The position numbers and the translations under genes are program-made. A stretch of DNA of 64,000 nucleotides from Amborella trichopoda. Its lineage: Eukaryota > Streptophyta > Magnoliopsida > Amborellales > Amborellaceae. Below the pieces are notes generated by a model that did no database searches, was not told where the DNA came from, and was given only the letters and a program-made list of their open reading frames with translations. The stretch is taken from the NCBI RefSeq assembly GCF_000471905.2, contig NW_006499799.1, positions 2,880,722 through 2,944,721 of the forward strand, read 5' to 3'. Below, in pieces: positions 54,211-64,000 of the stretch. Positions within the stretch are counted from its first letter, which is position 1. Each line of letters begins with the position of its first letter.

Positions 54211-56164
54211 TTCAAAAAAAAAAAAACGCGGCTGTTGCGAAAACTAGAAGTGGCTCACCTCCCAAAAGCGCAATGAAAACCCGAAAAGGGCATTAAAACC
54301 ACTCAAGTCAAGAAGATGGAACCCCCCAGGGGAAAATTAGTCCCCTGGTCTAGTTCTTACCCCCGTCATTAAATGGGTAAAAGCCGAATCCAAGAGATCC
54401 GAGAAGCAAGCGGGCCGAGGCGGAAGAAGAGGGTCACAAACCACAGAGCAGGAGTAAGAATGCAAAACCAAAGAGAAGATTTTATTTCATGAGCCCAAAA
54501 GGTTTACAAGATTATGTTTACAATAAATCTGTAATTCCTTGCAAAATCAGACAGTTCTAAAATAATTTTCCATTCTGAGGTATCGCTTCCCAAGGCATGC
54601 TACCATCTCCTCAAGGCAGATGTGTCTTCTAAAATGACTGGTTCTTCTTTTCCAAAAAGGAAATGGAGTACCAAAAGAACCCAAGACACCTCTTCAGAAG
54701 GGCAAAATTCTTCTCTCCAAACGGAGCTTGAAATGCCCAAATAGAAACTGCCCTCTACTTTTCACCATGGAGCTAAGGTGAAGAACTAGGAGCCAGTTAG
54801 AAGAGAAAACATATGCGAAACGCCTGAGCAAAAAAATTATGCTCACCATAGCAACAGTTCACCCAAGCGTTGAACAGTGAAACTGACCACATCACTCGAT
54901 TGGTCAGTCAAAACAAGGAGGATGTTGGGCCAGCAAAGGCAATTTCCATCCTCCATCACGCCCAAATGGACGAGATTGGGTTTAGGCAACCCTCAGCTCG
55001 TTATGCACAGCCTTGGACCTTGCGCACTGAAGCACAAGCAAGCAAAAGCGACCTGATCTAGCATGGGTCCATCAACGCTTTTGCATGGTCGAACGCCTTC
55101 ACAAGGAAGTCCAGCATCCATACTCACTCCAGGATCGGGAACCCGAGAGCCAGCCTCAGTAAAGCACATAGCCTCTCGAGAGGATGTTTCTGAAAAGAGC
55201 GGTCTCTTCTCTCTACACCAAGAAACATGAAAGGGAAGTTTCTCAAAACAACAAGAGGAGTTGCTTTCCCACTCTCTCTACCACATCTTCTTATAGGACC
55301 GCCATCAAAGAGTAACACCTTGTCCAACCACATGGACATGTGTTATTACAAGGGTGCCTCGTTTCACCACCATTCAAGTCTTCTGATGCCTCGCCTTCTA
55401 GGCATCATTTTCGAAGCATCACCAGTCAAATCTCCTTCCGCTCTGCCTCCTAGGCGTCATCATCAACAGATCACAAGACGGATCTCCACCGCTTTTCGTT
55501 CCAGACGTTGTCGTCTTTGACCACGTGTCGGTCTCTAGACGCTTCGTCATCCAAGCTTCATCTTCATGCATTTAATCCCTAAGCAATCATGCTTTTCGGG
55601 TGACATTCCCCATGTACGCAGGCTAGTTAACAGAACGGGCCACTTCCCCAGCAACAAGAGACCTCCACGCGGGTTCACTCCACTAGCTCCAAAGGCCGTC
55701 TTCAGCAATCAATGGTTGAAAAGGCAAGCGCTCTGCATGCCTACAACGGAAGCGCAACCAACTCTCACTCACCTCCTCCAATACATCATCTACGAGGTTC
55801 GCTGCTCCAATAAACCTCCTCCAAAGATGAAACTGAGCACGATAGAAATTTTCACGAGGAAAAGAAAAAGAGCTTCAGGCTAACATAGCCACTAAGACTA
55901 TGGGTAAAATCATAAAAATAATAGAAAATGGGCAAGGTGAAAACCCATGATGGCACCATGAGTAAAAATAACAGGAGGGCATAGCCATGAAGCCAAGAGT
56001 AAAAGTCTCCTAAAAACAAGAAAATCGGGCATGGCGAAAACCTACAAGGGCGTCGTGAGTAAAACTGACCTCGAAGTCATGGGCAAAAATGCCTCATCAA
56101 AAGGACTTGGTGAAAACTAACCTTCTGGTGCCACTTCCACCTTGTTCATGTGAAAACCTACAAA
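54211..56164 (+). other. 3' UTR of element B, unique part
   Basis: After an A13 run (about 54215-54227) the sequence aligns with 3777-5525 of element D from about 54390. It holds TTTACAATAAATCTGT (about 54517), the GATGTTGGGCCA block (54920) and a GAGTAAA-rich block (55900-56080). Plus-strand ORFs such as 55227-55520 lie opposite the conserved antisense ORFs. No sense gene is supported. Confidence 0.65.
54995..55339 (-). CDS. Pair of overlapping antisense ORFs in the 3' UTR of element B
   Basis: ORF 55339-55124 (71 codons; FDGGPIRRCGRESG, PLVVLRNFPF, LLRLALGF) overlaps by 46 nt a second ORF that starts at 55169 (MCFTEAGSRVPD, DAGLPCEGVRPCKSVDGP) and runs about 58 codons. Layout, overlap and relative frame equal those in element D (4692-4196). 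No domain is recognised. Antisense ORFs before the 3' LTR are known in Tat elements. The second ORF is shorter here than in D (109 codons). Confidence 0.4.
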
Positions 56165-57955
56165 GACGCTTGAGCCCAACAAGAAAAAATCTGGCCCCAA
56201 TGCCAAACAAAAATCCGGCCCCAGCGCCAACAAAAATCAGGCCCCAGCGCTAGCGAAAATCGGGCCCCTGTTCCAACAAAAAATTCGGCCCCGGTGCCAA
56301 CAAAAATCTTGCCCCAGCGTAAATGAAAATTCGACCCTGTGCCAAAAAAAAAATTTGGCCCCAATGCCAACAAATATCCATCCCCGACGCCAACAAAAAT
56401 TCGGCCCTGTACCGACAAAAATTCGGTCTCAGCGGCAACAAAAATCCGATCCCAAAGCCAACAAAAATTGAACCCTTATGTCAACAAAAATTCGGCCCTA
56501 GTGCCAGCAAAAAACTCGGCCCCTGTCCCAAAACAAATTCGGCCCCTGTGCCAACAAAAATTCGGTCCCAACGTCAACAAAAAACTCGGCCCCTATGCCA
56601 ACAAAACATTCAAGCCTTTGCCAATAAAAATCCAACCCCAGTGCCAACAAAAAATCAGCCCCTGTGCTAACAAAAATTCAGCCCCAGCATAAACAAAAAT
56701 TCAGCCCCTTTGCCAACAAAAATTCAGCCACTTTGCCAACAAAAATTTGGCCCCAGCACTAACAAAAAATTCGTCTCCTATGTAAACAAAAAATTTTGGC
56801 CCAGCGCCAACAAAAATCCGGTCCTAGCACAACAAAAATTTGACCCCTGTGCCAACAAAATTTCAATCAAGTGCCAACAAAAAATTTCAGCCCCTATGCC
56901 AACAAAACATTCAGCCCCAGTGTCAAAAGAAATCCGGCCCCAGGGTCAACAATAATCCGTTTCAGCGCTAACAAAAATTCGGCCCCAATGTCAACATAAA
57001 TCTGGCCCCTGCGCCAACAAATTCCGTCCCCAGTGCCAAAAAAAATCCGGCCCTTGTGCCAACAAAAACATATCCGGCCCTAGTGCGAAACAAAAATCTG
57101 TCTCCATCGTCAGCAAAAATTCGGCCCCTATGTCAATAAAAAAATTCGGCCCCAGTGCCAACAAAAATCCTACCCCAGCTCTAACAAAAATTCAGCCTCA
57201 ACGCCAACAAAAATCGGCCTCAACGCCAAAAAATTTAGCATCTGTGCCAACAAAAATATTCATCCCCAGCAACGACAAAAATCCAACCCCAGTGCCAAAA
57301 AACATTCGGCCCCTGTGTCAACAAAAATTCGACCTTAGCACCAACAAAAATCTGGCCCCAGCGACAACAAAAATTCAGCCCCTGTGCCAACAAAAATTTA
57401 GCACAATAAAAAATTCAGCACCTGTGCCCAAAACAATTTGGCCCCAGTGCCAACAAAAAGCTGGCCCCAGCGCCAACAAAAATTCTACAGCTGTGCCAAA
57501 AATAATTTGGCCCCTATGCCAAAAAGAATTCGGCCCCTATGCCAACAAAAAATTCAGCCCTAACACAAACAAAAATATGCCTCCAGTGGCAAAAAAATAT
57601 CCGATCACTGTGCCAAAAAAAAAAATCCGCTCCAGTACCAAACAAAAATTCGGCCCTACTGCCGACAAAAATTCGGCCCTTGTGCCAACAAACAAATTCG
57701 CCCCCAGCACCGACAAAACATTTGGCCCCAGTGCCAACAAAAATTTGGCCCCTGTGCCAACAAAAGAATCGGTCGCAATGCCACCAAAATCCGGCCAATG
57801 TGCCAACAAAAATCTAGCCCCAGCGCCAACAAAATCCGGCCTCAGTGTCAAATAAAAATCTGGCCCATGTGCCAACAAAACAAATCTGGCCCTAGTGCCA
57901 AACAAAAATCCGGTCCTAGTGCCAAACAAAAATTTTGCCCTAGTGCCAAGAAAAA
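56165..57955 (+). repeat. 23-bp satellite array, element B
   Basis: About 1.8 kb of imperfect units of 21-24 bp with core GTGCCAACAAAAATTCGGCC, roughly 80 units by length. ORFs of up to 241 codons (57130-57855) run through it because all three frames of the unit are free of stops. Their products cycle through the words PSANKN, PVPTKI and RPLCQQKF. Confidence 0.9.
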
Positions 57956-58190
57956 ATCCAACCAAAGGGCCAAACACGATTTTCCTGCCAAACGGCCAAA
58001 CACAAAAAATCTGGCTCAAGGACCAAACACAACTCTTCAGCCAAAGGACCAACAATTCTCCTGCCAAAGGGCCAAACACAAAAACTGCGGCCGAAGGAAC
58101 AAACACAACTCCCGCGCCAAAGGGCTAAACACAATTCCCGCCCAAAGGGCCAAACGCAATTCTCCAGCCAAATGGCCAAAACAAATTTTC
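57956..58190 (+). repeat. Satellite variant GGGCCAAACACAACTC, element B
   Basis: About nine units of about 26 bp containing CCAAAGGGCCAAACACAA, directly continuing the 23-bp array, as in element D (6796-7050). Confidence 0.85.
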
Positions 58191-58584
58191 TTTTCTTACC
58201 AGCTAAATCGGGACCAGGGCCCGCACAAGGGCACCTGCTAGCTGGGCCATCAGGAGATTCCGTTGGTATGGAATGGTAAGCCCTCCACAAGGAGGCCTAT
58301 CAACTCGCTCTCCTAGAAAACATACTCCAGCACGACTTAGAGAAAGCCCCAAAGCGTGGGCCTAAGCCACTAGAGACCACTTTGATCACCCCCCATTGAA
58401 AAGCTCAGCCAAGTCTACTCCTCAAGGATTGCGTTGATGCCGGTGATCATGGATAAAAACATCGGTTGAGAGAAAATAAACATGTCTTAGTAAGGATTCA
58501 AGATATGAACTTCAATGACAAAGTTTTCAATCCTAATGTTGCACTTCTCGGTTCTCTCGAAGAGCAACATTTGTCGGGGCAAGT
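58191..58584 (+). other. Conserved pre-LTR segment of element B
   Basis: The segment is homologous to 7051-7452. It ends with TTCTCGGTTCTCTCGAAGAGC and TTGTCGGGGCAAGT just before the LTR. GGGGCAAG is the candidate polypurine tract, short and interrupted by C. Confidence 0.6.
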
Positions 58585-60614
58585 TGTTATGCGTCATTTT
58601 TGACGTACTTACATCGTCCACATGAATATGGAGTGAGCCGATAACAGCTTGTTCATACCGGTACTCAAGACATTGACTAACCAAAGTTGTATAGAGAAAT
58701 GAGCCTCAAATCGGACAACATGAGAGGAGAGCTATCGTGCGAAGGAAATACCTTATAACTGTAACCCTACACTGACAGCTTTAGAACAGTGCCAAACCAC
58801 TGTCATTACATTGAGAACGTTGAAAAACACCTGAGAACCAAATTTGGTCTCAATCGGACCACCCGTAAGGGGTTTACGCCCATATTGCCTCAAGATCGGT
58901 AGGTTTTACGCTATCGCTTTGCGGCTTCACCGAACCAGTCTCCAAGCTCGAAGACTGCAACATCACATCTCGAGAAGGACTTCAAAGACTTACAACACCT
59001 TTGTTTAGAACTAGAAAAAGCCCAAATTTGGACATGTTCTGGATAGCGACAGCCCTGTGATTTTGACCTACGGCATGCAAAGTGGCATGACCCAGAGTCA
59101 AACTTCTTTTAGAAAGAAGGTGTTCGCAAAACCAGAAAATCAAGGTTTTAAGAAGAAGACATCTCGAACCTCATGAAGCACAGCTCGAGATCCGTGCATT
59201 GGATGGTCGCGAAAACAAGTTCAATGCAACCATCTTGCAAAGAGCTACAAATTGGTATAACTGTTGTACTTGATCCAAGGTCCGATAAGCACAAATCGTA
59301 ATGTTACAGGTAAAGCAAATCTGCTCGATCGTCGGAACCCCTTTTTTTAGTGACCAACCAAATTAGGAAATGCGGCAAATAAAGACGAAAACAGATCAAA
59401 CTTGGTGCAAAACGACTATGACAGTCTCGTCTTTTATCTACATATAAGATAAAGACTCAGAGCATCATAAGTCGAAAGGCATTAGCGATCAAAGTTAACA
59501 AATCTGGTCGGACTTCCACCCCGTCCGAAAAGGTTGCCTAAGCATGATTAAAGAGCATCAAAATGCTCAGATTAGAACAACCATCAAGGAAATAACAACA
59601 AACCAATTTAACCATCGCTATAAGGTTCCAAAAAAGCTTCCAAGATCTGGAATGGCTTGAGGACCCTCAGGCAGGGGTGGTTTTGCCATTTGTAAAAAAG
59701 GTTTTAGGGGCATTTTGGTCATTGTACCTAATTTCAAGATTTTATTCTATTTTCTTTCATTGTAATTAAGCTTGGTTGTTTAGAATTCACCCATGTTCGA
59801 TGAGTTATCTATATAACCAAGCTTAAGTCATTTGTAAAAAGGTGGATATTCATCACTAAATCAAAGGCATAACACTTGTTGTCACTCGTCTTTTGCTCTT
59901 GAACCCTTAATCTCGTCGAGAGGAGAGAGAAAGCTTTCAGAGAGAGAAAATACCCATGAGTGCAAGGTCTCGATCCTTTTCTCTCTCTCCTAAGTCGGGT
60001 CACTTAGGAGAGAAAACTTCTAGAGAGAGAAAAGTCTATGAGTGCACGGACCCATTCTCTCTCTCTCTTAAGTCGGGTCACATCCTGAGCCCCTCTCTCC
60101 CTTCTCCTCTACACGTCATTTTCTCCACGCAGGAAGCCACATTCACAACAGATGCTCGGTCCTGAGCGAACCTACGAGTCCCAACTCTCGAGTTCTCTTG
60201 CACCCTCCCACCAGCCAGCCAACCTCTTCGAGGGAACCATCACATGGAGGGATAATCGTGCCCCATCGCAACCATAAACAAGAGAGAGAGAGAAGAGATA
60301 CTTGGAAAGCCTAAAGAGATCCCTCATCCAAACCGTGCTGGCAGACTGTCGAAGGGCTTTGTAATTGTTCTAAGAGGGCGAGCCACCCTGGTGTGTCCCA
60401 TGAACCCCAAACAGCGAGTTGAGCATCTTGACGTACCCCAACTGTAAAAATCTCTCTCGTTGGTTCCTATCCGCACACAGGAGAGCCTGCACACATGCAC
60501 CCACAGGTGCCCAGCAAGCGTGGATCCCCACGGTTGTTTGGGAGAGGGTTTTCTGCCCTTCTTATGCACGCCCCGCCCGTGCGAGGACCCGAAGTGAAAA
60601 CCAGGCCCCAACCA
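58585..60614 (+). repeat. 3' LTR of element B
   Basis: The LTR begins TGTTATGCGTC and ends AACCA, 2030 bp, collinear with 10344-12255. The TATA box is at 59810-59816 (TATATAA) and the leader is GA/CT-rich (59920-60090). In this copy a leader segment of about 60-90 bp (CTCTCTCCTAAGTCGGGTCAC) is present twice (about 59980 and 60065). Confidence 0.9.
59810..59816 (+). promoter_or_regulatory. TATA box of the B 3' LTR
   Basis: TATATAA in GTTATCTATATAACCAAGC, at the position of the box in the 5' LTR (11533). Confidence 0.65.
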
Positions 60615-60860
60615 GAGGGCCAACCCTATTGAGCTTCAAATAGGTGAAGTAGACTCTTTGAGCCGAAGAGGTCGAGTTTTCGAGCCCATCTGATTAATGG
60701 CCGATACTCTCGAGGAGAGAACAGGTAGGACTCCCGAGTCCAAGCAGTCGGTAAATGCCATAAATCTAGAGCCCCAAAAGGAGTCCCAAGAAACTAAGAA
60801 GGATTCAAGGTTAACCAAGATTGGAACCTCCCTATCCATCGAGAGAGCAGAAAAACATGA
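60615..60860 (+). pseudogene. Element C resumes: pre-RT linker with right target duplication
   Basis: GAGGG (60615-60619) is the right copy of the B target duplication. The frame of element C continues from …LHSRG on the left (10338) into GPTLLSFK here. Further on, TLEERTGRTPESKQS and SRLTKIGTSLSIERAEKHDFLS lead into RT. The IGTSLS…ER word is, as I recall, typical of Ogre-type pol just before RT. Confidence 0.65.
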
Positions 60861-61745
60861 TTTCCTTTCTTAAGGAATATCGTGATGTCTTCTCCTGGTC
60901 ATACGATGATATGTCAGGGTTAGACTCTATGTGGGTACAACATCACCAAGTATTCAACGAAGGAGCGAAGCCAGTAAGGCAGAAACTCTGACATCAAAAG
61001 ACCCACCTTGAGCTCAAAATCGAAGAAGAAACCGATAAACTGTTCAAGGAAAAATTCATTACCCCTGTCGGTTACTTAGAATTATTGGCCAACATAGTGG
61101 TCAAACCCAAGAAAGATGGGAGGATTCGAGTGTGTGTTAACTATAGAGACCTGAATAAGCATGTCTCAAAGACAACTATCCCCTACCAAATATAGATTCC
61201 TTGGTCGACAACACTGTGGAGCATGAGATGTTGTCATTCATGGACGATCTCTCGAGTTACAATCCGTTCTTCATGACAGAAGAAGATCAAACTAAGACAT
61301 CGTTCATAACACAATGGGGAACCTACTACTACTGTGTCATTCCCTTCGACCTAAAAACTATAGGGGCAATCTATCAATCGGCAATGACTAGCATCGTCCA
61401 TGAATTAATGAACAATCATTGAAGACTACGTCGACGACATTCTGGTCAAATCAAAGGCCAAGTCTGATCACCTCGCTAACTTGAGAACCATTTTCGAAAG
61501 ATTCCAGAAACATCAACTCATACTCAATCCACATAAATGTGTGTTTGGAGTTGAAACTGGCGACTTACAAGGATTTATAGTGAGCCAAAGGGGCATTGAG
61601 GTAGACCCGTCCAAAATAAGGGCCATCACCGAAATGCTCCCTCCCCGAAACATCAAAAAAATCTGTGGGCTTCAAGGTCGCATACAAGCCATAAGGAATT
61701 TTATCTCACAACTGGCAGACAAATGCACACCCTCAATAGGATCCT
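60861..61745 (+). pseudogene. Reverse transcriptase of element C
   Basis: LKEYRDVFSWSYDDMSGLD opens the domain; VVKPKKDGRIRVCVNYRDLNK follows. Then comes SFMDDLSSYN with the first catalytic Asp, TQWGTYYYCVIPFDLKTIGAIY, and YVDD at 61427-61438 followed by ILVKSK. HKCVFGVETGDLQGFIVS and IRAITEMLPPRNIKKICGLQGR close it. At least two frame changes (near 61195 and 61422) and some stops are present. It is more distant from B and the A elements than these are from one another. Confidence 0.9.
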
Positions 61746-62110
61746 GAAGAAAGATACCCCATTCATATGGGACAATGAATGCCAAGAGGCATTCGACCAA
61801 ATCAAATAGTACCTAATTAGACCTCTTATCCTTAATCGTCATAATCCAGATAAACCCCTGCTGCTATACATATATGTGAAAGACAAAACCATGGGAGCAA
61901 TGTTTGGGGAATATGATGGTCATGGAAAAGAGAAAACCATGTATTATATCAGCAAAACCATGATCAACTATAAGACGAGATATACGGACGTGGAGAAGCA
62001 TTGCTTAATGCTTGTGTGGGCCATGCAAAAAATAAGACACTATGTCTTATCTCATATAGTCAAGCTCATCTAAAAAATAGACCCACTCAAGTACCTATTA
62101 GAAAGACTAG
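61746..62110 (+). pseudogene. RT-linked RNase H of element C
   Basis: TPFIWDNECQEAFDQIK, PLLLYIYVKDKTMGAMFGEYDGHG, KTMYYISKTMINYKTRYTDVEKHCLMLVWAMQKIRHYVLSH and PLKYLLERLVFN are the usual ordered blocks. The Asp/Glu residues are in place, though the first Asp block is slightly altered. One stop lies near 61809. Confidence 0.85.
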
Positions 62111-62560
62111 TCTTTAACGAATGTTCGGTGAAGTGGAGAATGCTATTGAGAAGCTCGAGATTGAGTATGTCACCCAAAAATTGGACAAAGGACGAGCCAT
62201 TGCTGATCACTTAGTTGAACGCACACTGTCAGATAACACTCCTGTTAACTTGAATCTCCCTGATGAGGACCTCTTCACAATTGAGGACTCAACTTGGGAG
62301 CTATACTTCGACGATGCAAGGAACGAATACGGGCAGGTGTAGGGATTATACTATGCTCACCCGAGAAGATATTAATGATAACAACCATCAAACTAAATTT
62401 CCCATGTACCAATAACATTGCTGAATATGAAGCCTTGATAGCTGAGCTCGAGAATGCCATGGAACTGACGATCCAACAAATACAAGTCATTAGTGACTCC
62501 TTGCTCGTCACGAAACAAGTTTAAGGGATTTAGAAGGTTAAAGAAGAAAAGCTCAAACCC
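62111..62560 (+). pseudogene. Archaeal-type RNase H of element C
   Basis: ADHLVERTLSD leads to STWELYFDDARNEYG (first Asp), a frame change near 62340, then NIAEYEALIAELENAMEL (catalytic Glu, about 62413-62465) and VISDSLLVTKQV (second Asp, about 62487-62520). This places C in the Tat/Ogre lineage too. Confidence 0.85.
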
Positions 62561-62940
62561 TGTCAAGAAAAGGTGGAAAAGATGATAAAATATTTTAAGC
62601 AAATCACCTTCCAGCATGTAACTAGGGAAAACAATCGGTTTGCCGACAACCTTGCAACCTTTGCTTCAATGATCAACATCCCTTTAGAAGTCACCACGCT
62701 ACCATTTTACATCAGGGACAAACATGACTCTTCCCCACCAAGGATCAAAAAAGAAATGGAACAAGACAATAAGAACGATGGGGAAGTGCTTTTCGTGGCC
62801 TCAGATTCACTAGTCAAGGCAAAACCATGGTTCCACGATGTTTTGTCCATGTTGAAAGATGGGTTATACCCCGACGGAGCCACCAAAAACAATAAGGAAG
62901 CCCTCCAAAGGTTTTCTATGGGTTTCTTAGTATGAGACGA
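62561..62940 (+). pseudogene. RNase H-integrase linker of element C
   Basis: The 120-codon ORF 62573-62935 begins KYFKQITFQHVTRENNRFADNLATFASM, the end of the RNase H domain with the conserved His-x-x-Arg and Asn-x-x-Ala-Asp pattern. It then passes into a charged linker with KPWFHDVLSMLKDGLYPDGA. It is the longest open piece of C. Confidence 0.75.
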
Positions 62941-64000
62941 CCTTCAGTTCAAGAAATCCTTTGATGGCATCATCAGCCAGAAATTGACAGTTATTAAAAG
63001 AATTATATAATGAAGGAGGTAACTCTGGGGCAGCTTCCTTGGCTCATAAAATCAGACGCCAAGGCTATTATTGGACCAACATGGCTGAGGATTGTTAGAA
63101 ATTTGTTAAGAGGTGTCCCAAATGTCATCTTTATGGAGACCTCATCCATGCACAGTCTGTACCACTTAACGCAACACCGCCCTTATGGCCCTTTGCCATG
63201 TGGGGTCTTGAAATCATTGGAATGATTTCACCAAAAGCCTCGAACAGCCACCGCATCCTTCGCCAAGATTGAAGGTCAGCATGTTTGTCGTTTCATAAAG
63301 AACAACATTGTATTTAGGTTTGGCAATCCTGAGTCAATCATTACTGATAATGGAACCAACTTCAAAAACGAAAGGATCACTAAGGTGTGAAAAAGGTTTG
63401 GGATAACACAGAAATTATCCACGCCCTACCACTCCTAAGGAAACAGACAAGCAGAGGCCACCGACAAAGGATTTCTCAAAATTATAGATAGAATAATTGA
63501 AGGTGACAAAAATTGACACGAAAAGTTAAACCATGCACTATGAGCCTACCTAACAACTGAGAAGACTCCTATTGGCATGACCCCATAATCATTAGTGTAT
63601 GGCATGAATGTTGTGCTGCCCATTGAAATTGAAATATTGTCTCTCTGAGTCCTCATTCATAGATTTAGATGAGGAACAAAATATCGAAGCACAAGTCACT
63701 GCCATCGATACTTTGGATGAAAGATAACTACGAGCAACACAGAATATCGTAGCTTACCATTGTAGAATCGAGAGAGCATACCAAAGAAAAGTTGTTCCCC
63801 GACAATTTCAGAGAAGGAGACGTGGTACTCAAGAAGATCTTCCACACTCTTGCAAATCCACACCCATTAGGAAAATTCAAACCTATTTGAGAGGAACCAT
63901 TCATGGTAACCCGAGTGCATGTAAGCAATTCCTATAAAATAAAACATTAGGAGAGGTATAAACTCAACGACCCCATTAATGCAATGTATCTTATAAAATA
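62941..64000 (+). pseudogene. Integrase of element C, running to the window end
   Basis: The core starts with AMWGLEIIGMISPKASNSHR (63197-63256), where the first catalytic Asp is Glu and the following block is deleted. The second Asp motif ESIITDNGTNFKN (63330-63372) is intact and the Glu is in NRQAEATDK. LVYGMNVVLPIEIE follows. The C-terminal domain begins YHCRIERAYQRKV and, after a frame change, DVVLKKIFHTLANPHPLGKF and RVHVSNSYKIKH reach 63950. The end of pol and the 3' part of C lie beyond the window. Confidence 0.85.

Larger units (their letters stand above)
10344..60614 (+). mobile_element. Element B: Tat-like Ty3/Gypsy retrotransposon, split by nested insertions
   Basis: The parts in order are 5' LTR (10344-12255), primer site (12258-12275), gag N-terminus, protease (14664 DGGS) and RT up to 17342. 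Then come the nested minus-strand elements (17343-51319), and then the RT end, RNase H, archaeal-type RNase H, integrase (51320-53758), a satellite-rich 3' UTR (53759-58584) and the 3' LTR (58585-60614). Without the 34-kb insertion the element measures about 16.3 kb. Many stops are present and the capsid part of gag is missing. The two LTRs look about 15% diverged in the parts I compared by eye, so it is old. Confidence 0.85.

Noticed and set aside
57130..57855. A 241-codon ORF, the second longest open frame in the window
   Set aside because: It lies wholly in the 23-bp satellite, and the product is a 23-residue cycle set by the repeat. A similar frame set occurs on the other strand. It is not a gene by itself.
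1..64000. Host genes, tRNA, rRNA or DNA transposons
   Set aside because: No cloverleaf, rRNA words, transposase motifs or multi-exon host frames were recognised in either strand. Absence by eye is not proof.

Overview
This is intergenic heterochromatin of a flowering plant, made almost entirely of decayed Ty3/Gypsy LTR retrotransposons. I found no host gene, tRNA, rRNA or CRISPR. The plant assignment rests on the retroelement type: Tat/Ogre-like pol genes with a second, archaeal-type RNase H after the usual RT-linked one, tRNA-type primer sites just inside the LTRs, very long satellite-rich 3' untranslated regions, and CT-rich LTR leaders. The species cannot be told. Every coding region carries stops, frameshifts or deletions, so all are annotated as pseudogenes.

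The window reads as nested insertions of six elements. C (+) is the oldest host: a gag-pro remnant at 9430-10338 continues as RT, RNase H and integrase at 60615-64000. D (+), of which only the 3' UTR and 3' LTR are in view (3777-9429), sits in the gag of C. A' (+), again only a 3' UTR and 3' LTR (1-3776), sits in the 3' UTR of D. B (+, 10344-60614, flanked by GAGGA/GAGGG) is inserted in C. B carries LTR, primer site, gag N-terminus, protease and RT up to 17342, then RT end, RNase H, integrase, a 4.8 kb satellite-rich 3' UTR and the 3' LTR from 51320. Element 2 (-, 17343-51319) splits the RT gene of B. Element 1 (-, 18376-32577, target duplication ATAGG) is inserted in the 3' LTR of element 2.

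There are two LTR families. Family A (A', elements 1 and 2) has LTRs of about 2-3 kb that run from TG to CCA. Family B (B, D) has LTRs of about 2 kb. Both families share modules in the 3' UTR: a 70-bp dimeric satellite, a GAGTAAA-rich block and a conserved pre-LTR stretch, although their LTRs differ. B and D add a 23-bp satellite of 1.3-1.8 kb. No element is complete: B lacks the capsid, element 1 lacks capsid, protease and the integrase core, element 2 lacks protease and the RT N-terminus.

The main points of interest are: an antisense promoter-to-poly(A) unit between pol and 3' LTR in family A; arrays of primer-site-like motifs on the antisense strand of the family A 3' UTRs; a conserved pair of overlapping antisense ORFs in the family B 3' UTR; an antisense coding-like insert beside a C20 tract in the gag region of B; an integrase C-terminus in B encoded by the satellite itself; and a 2575-bp tandem duplication in element 2 (about 1% divergence) much younger than the elements around it. 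There is one 20-N assembly gap at 47281-47300.
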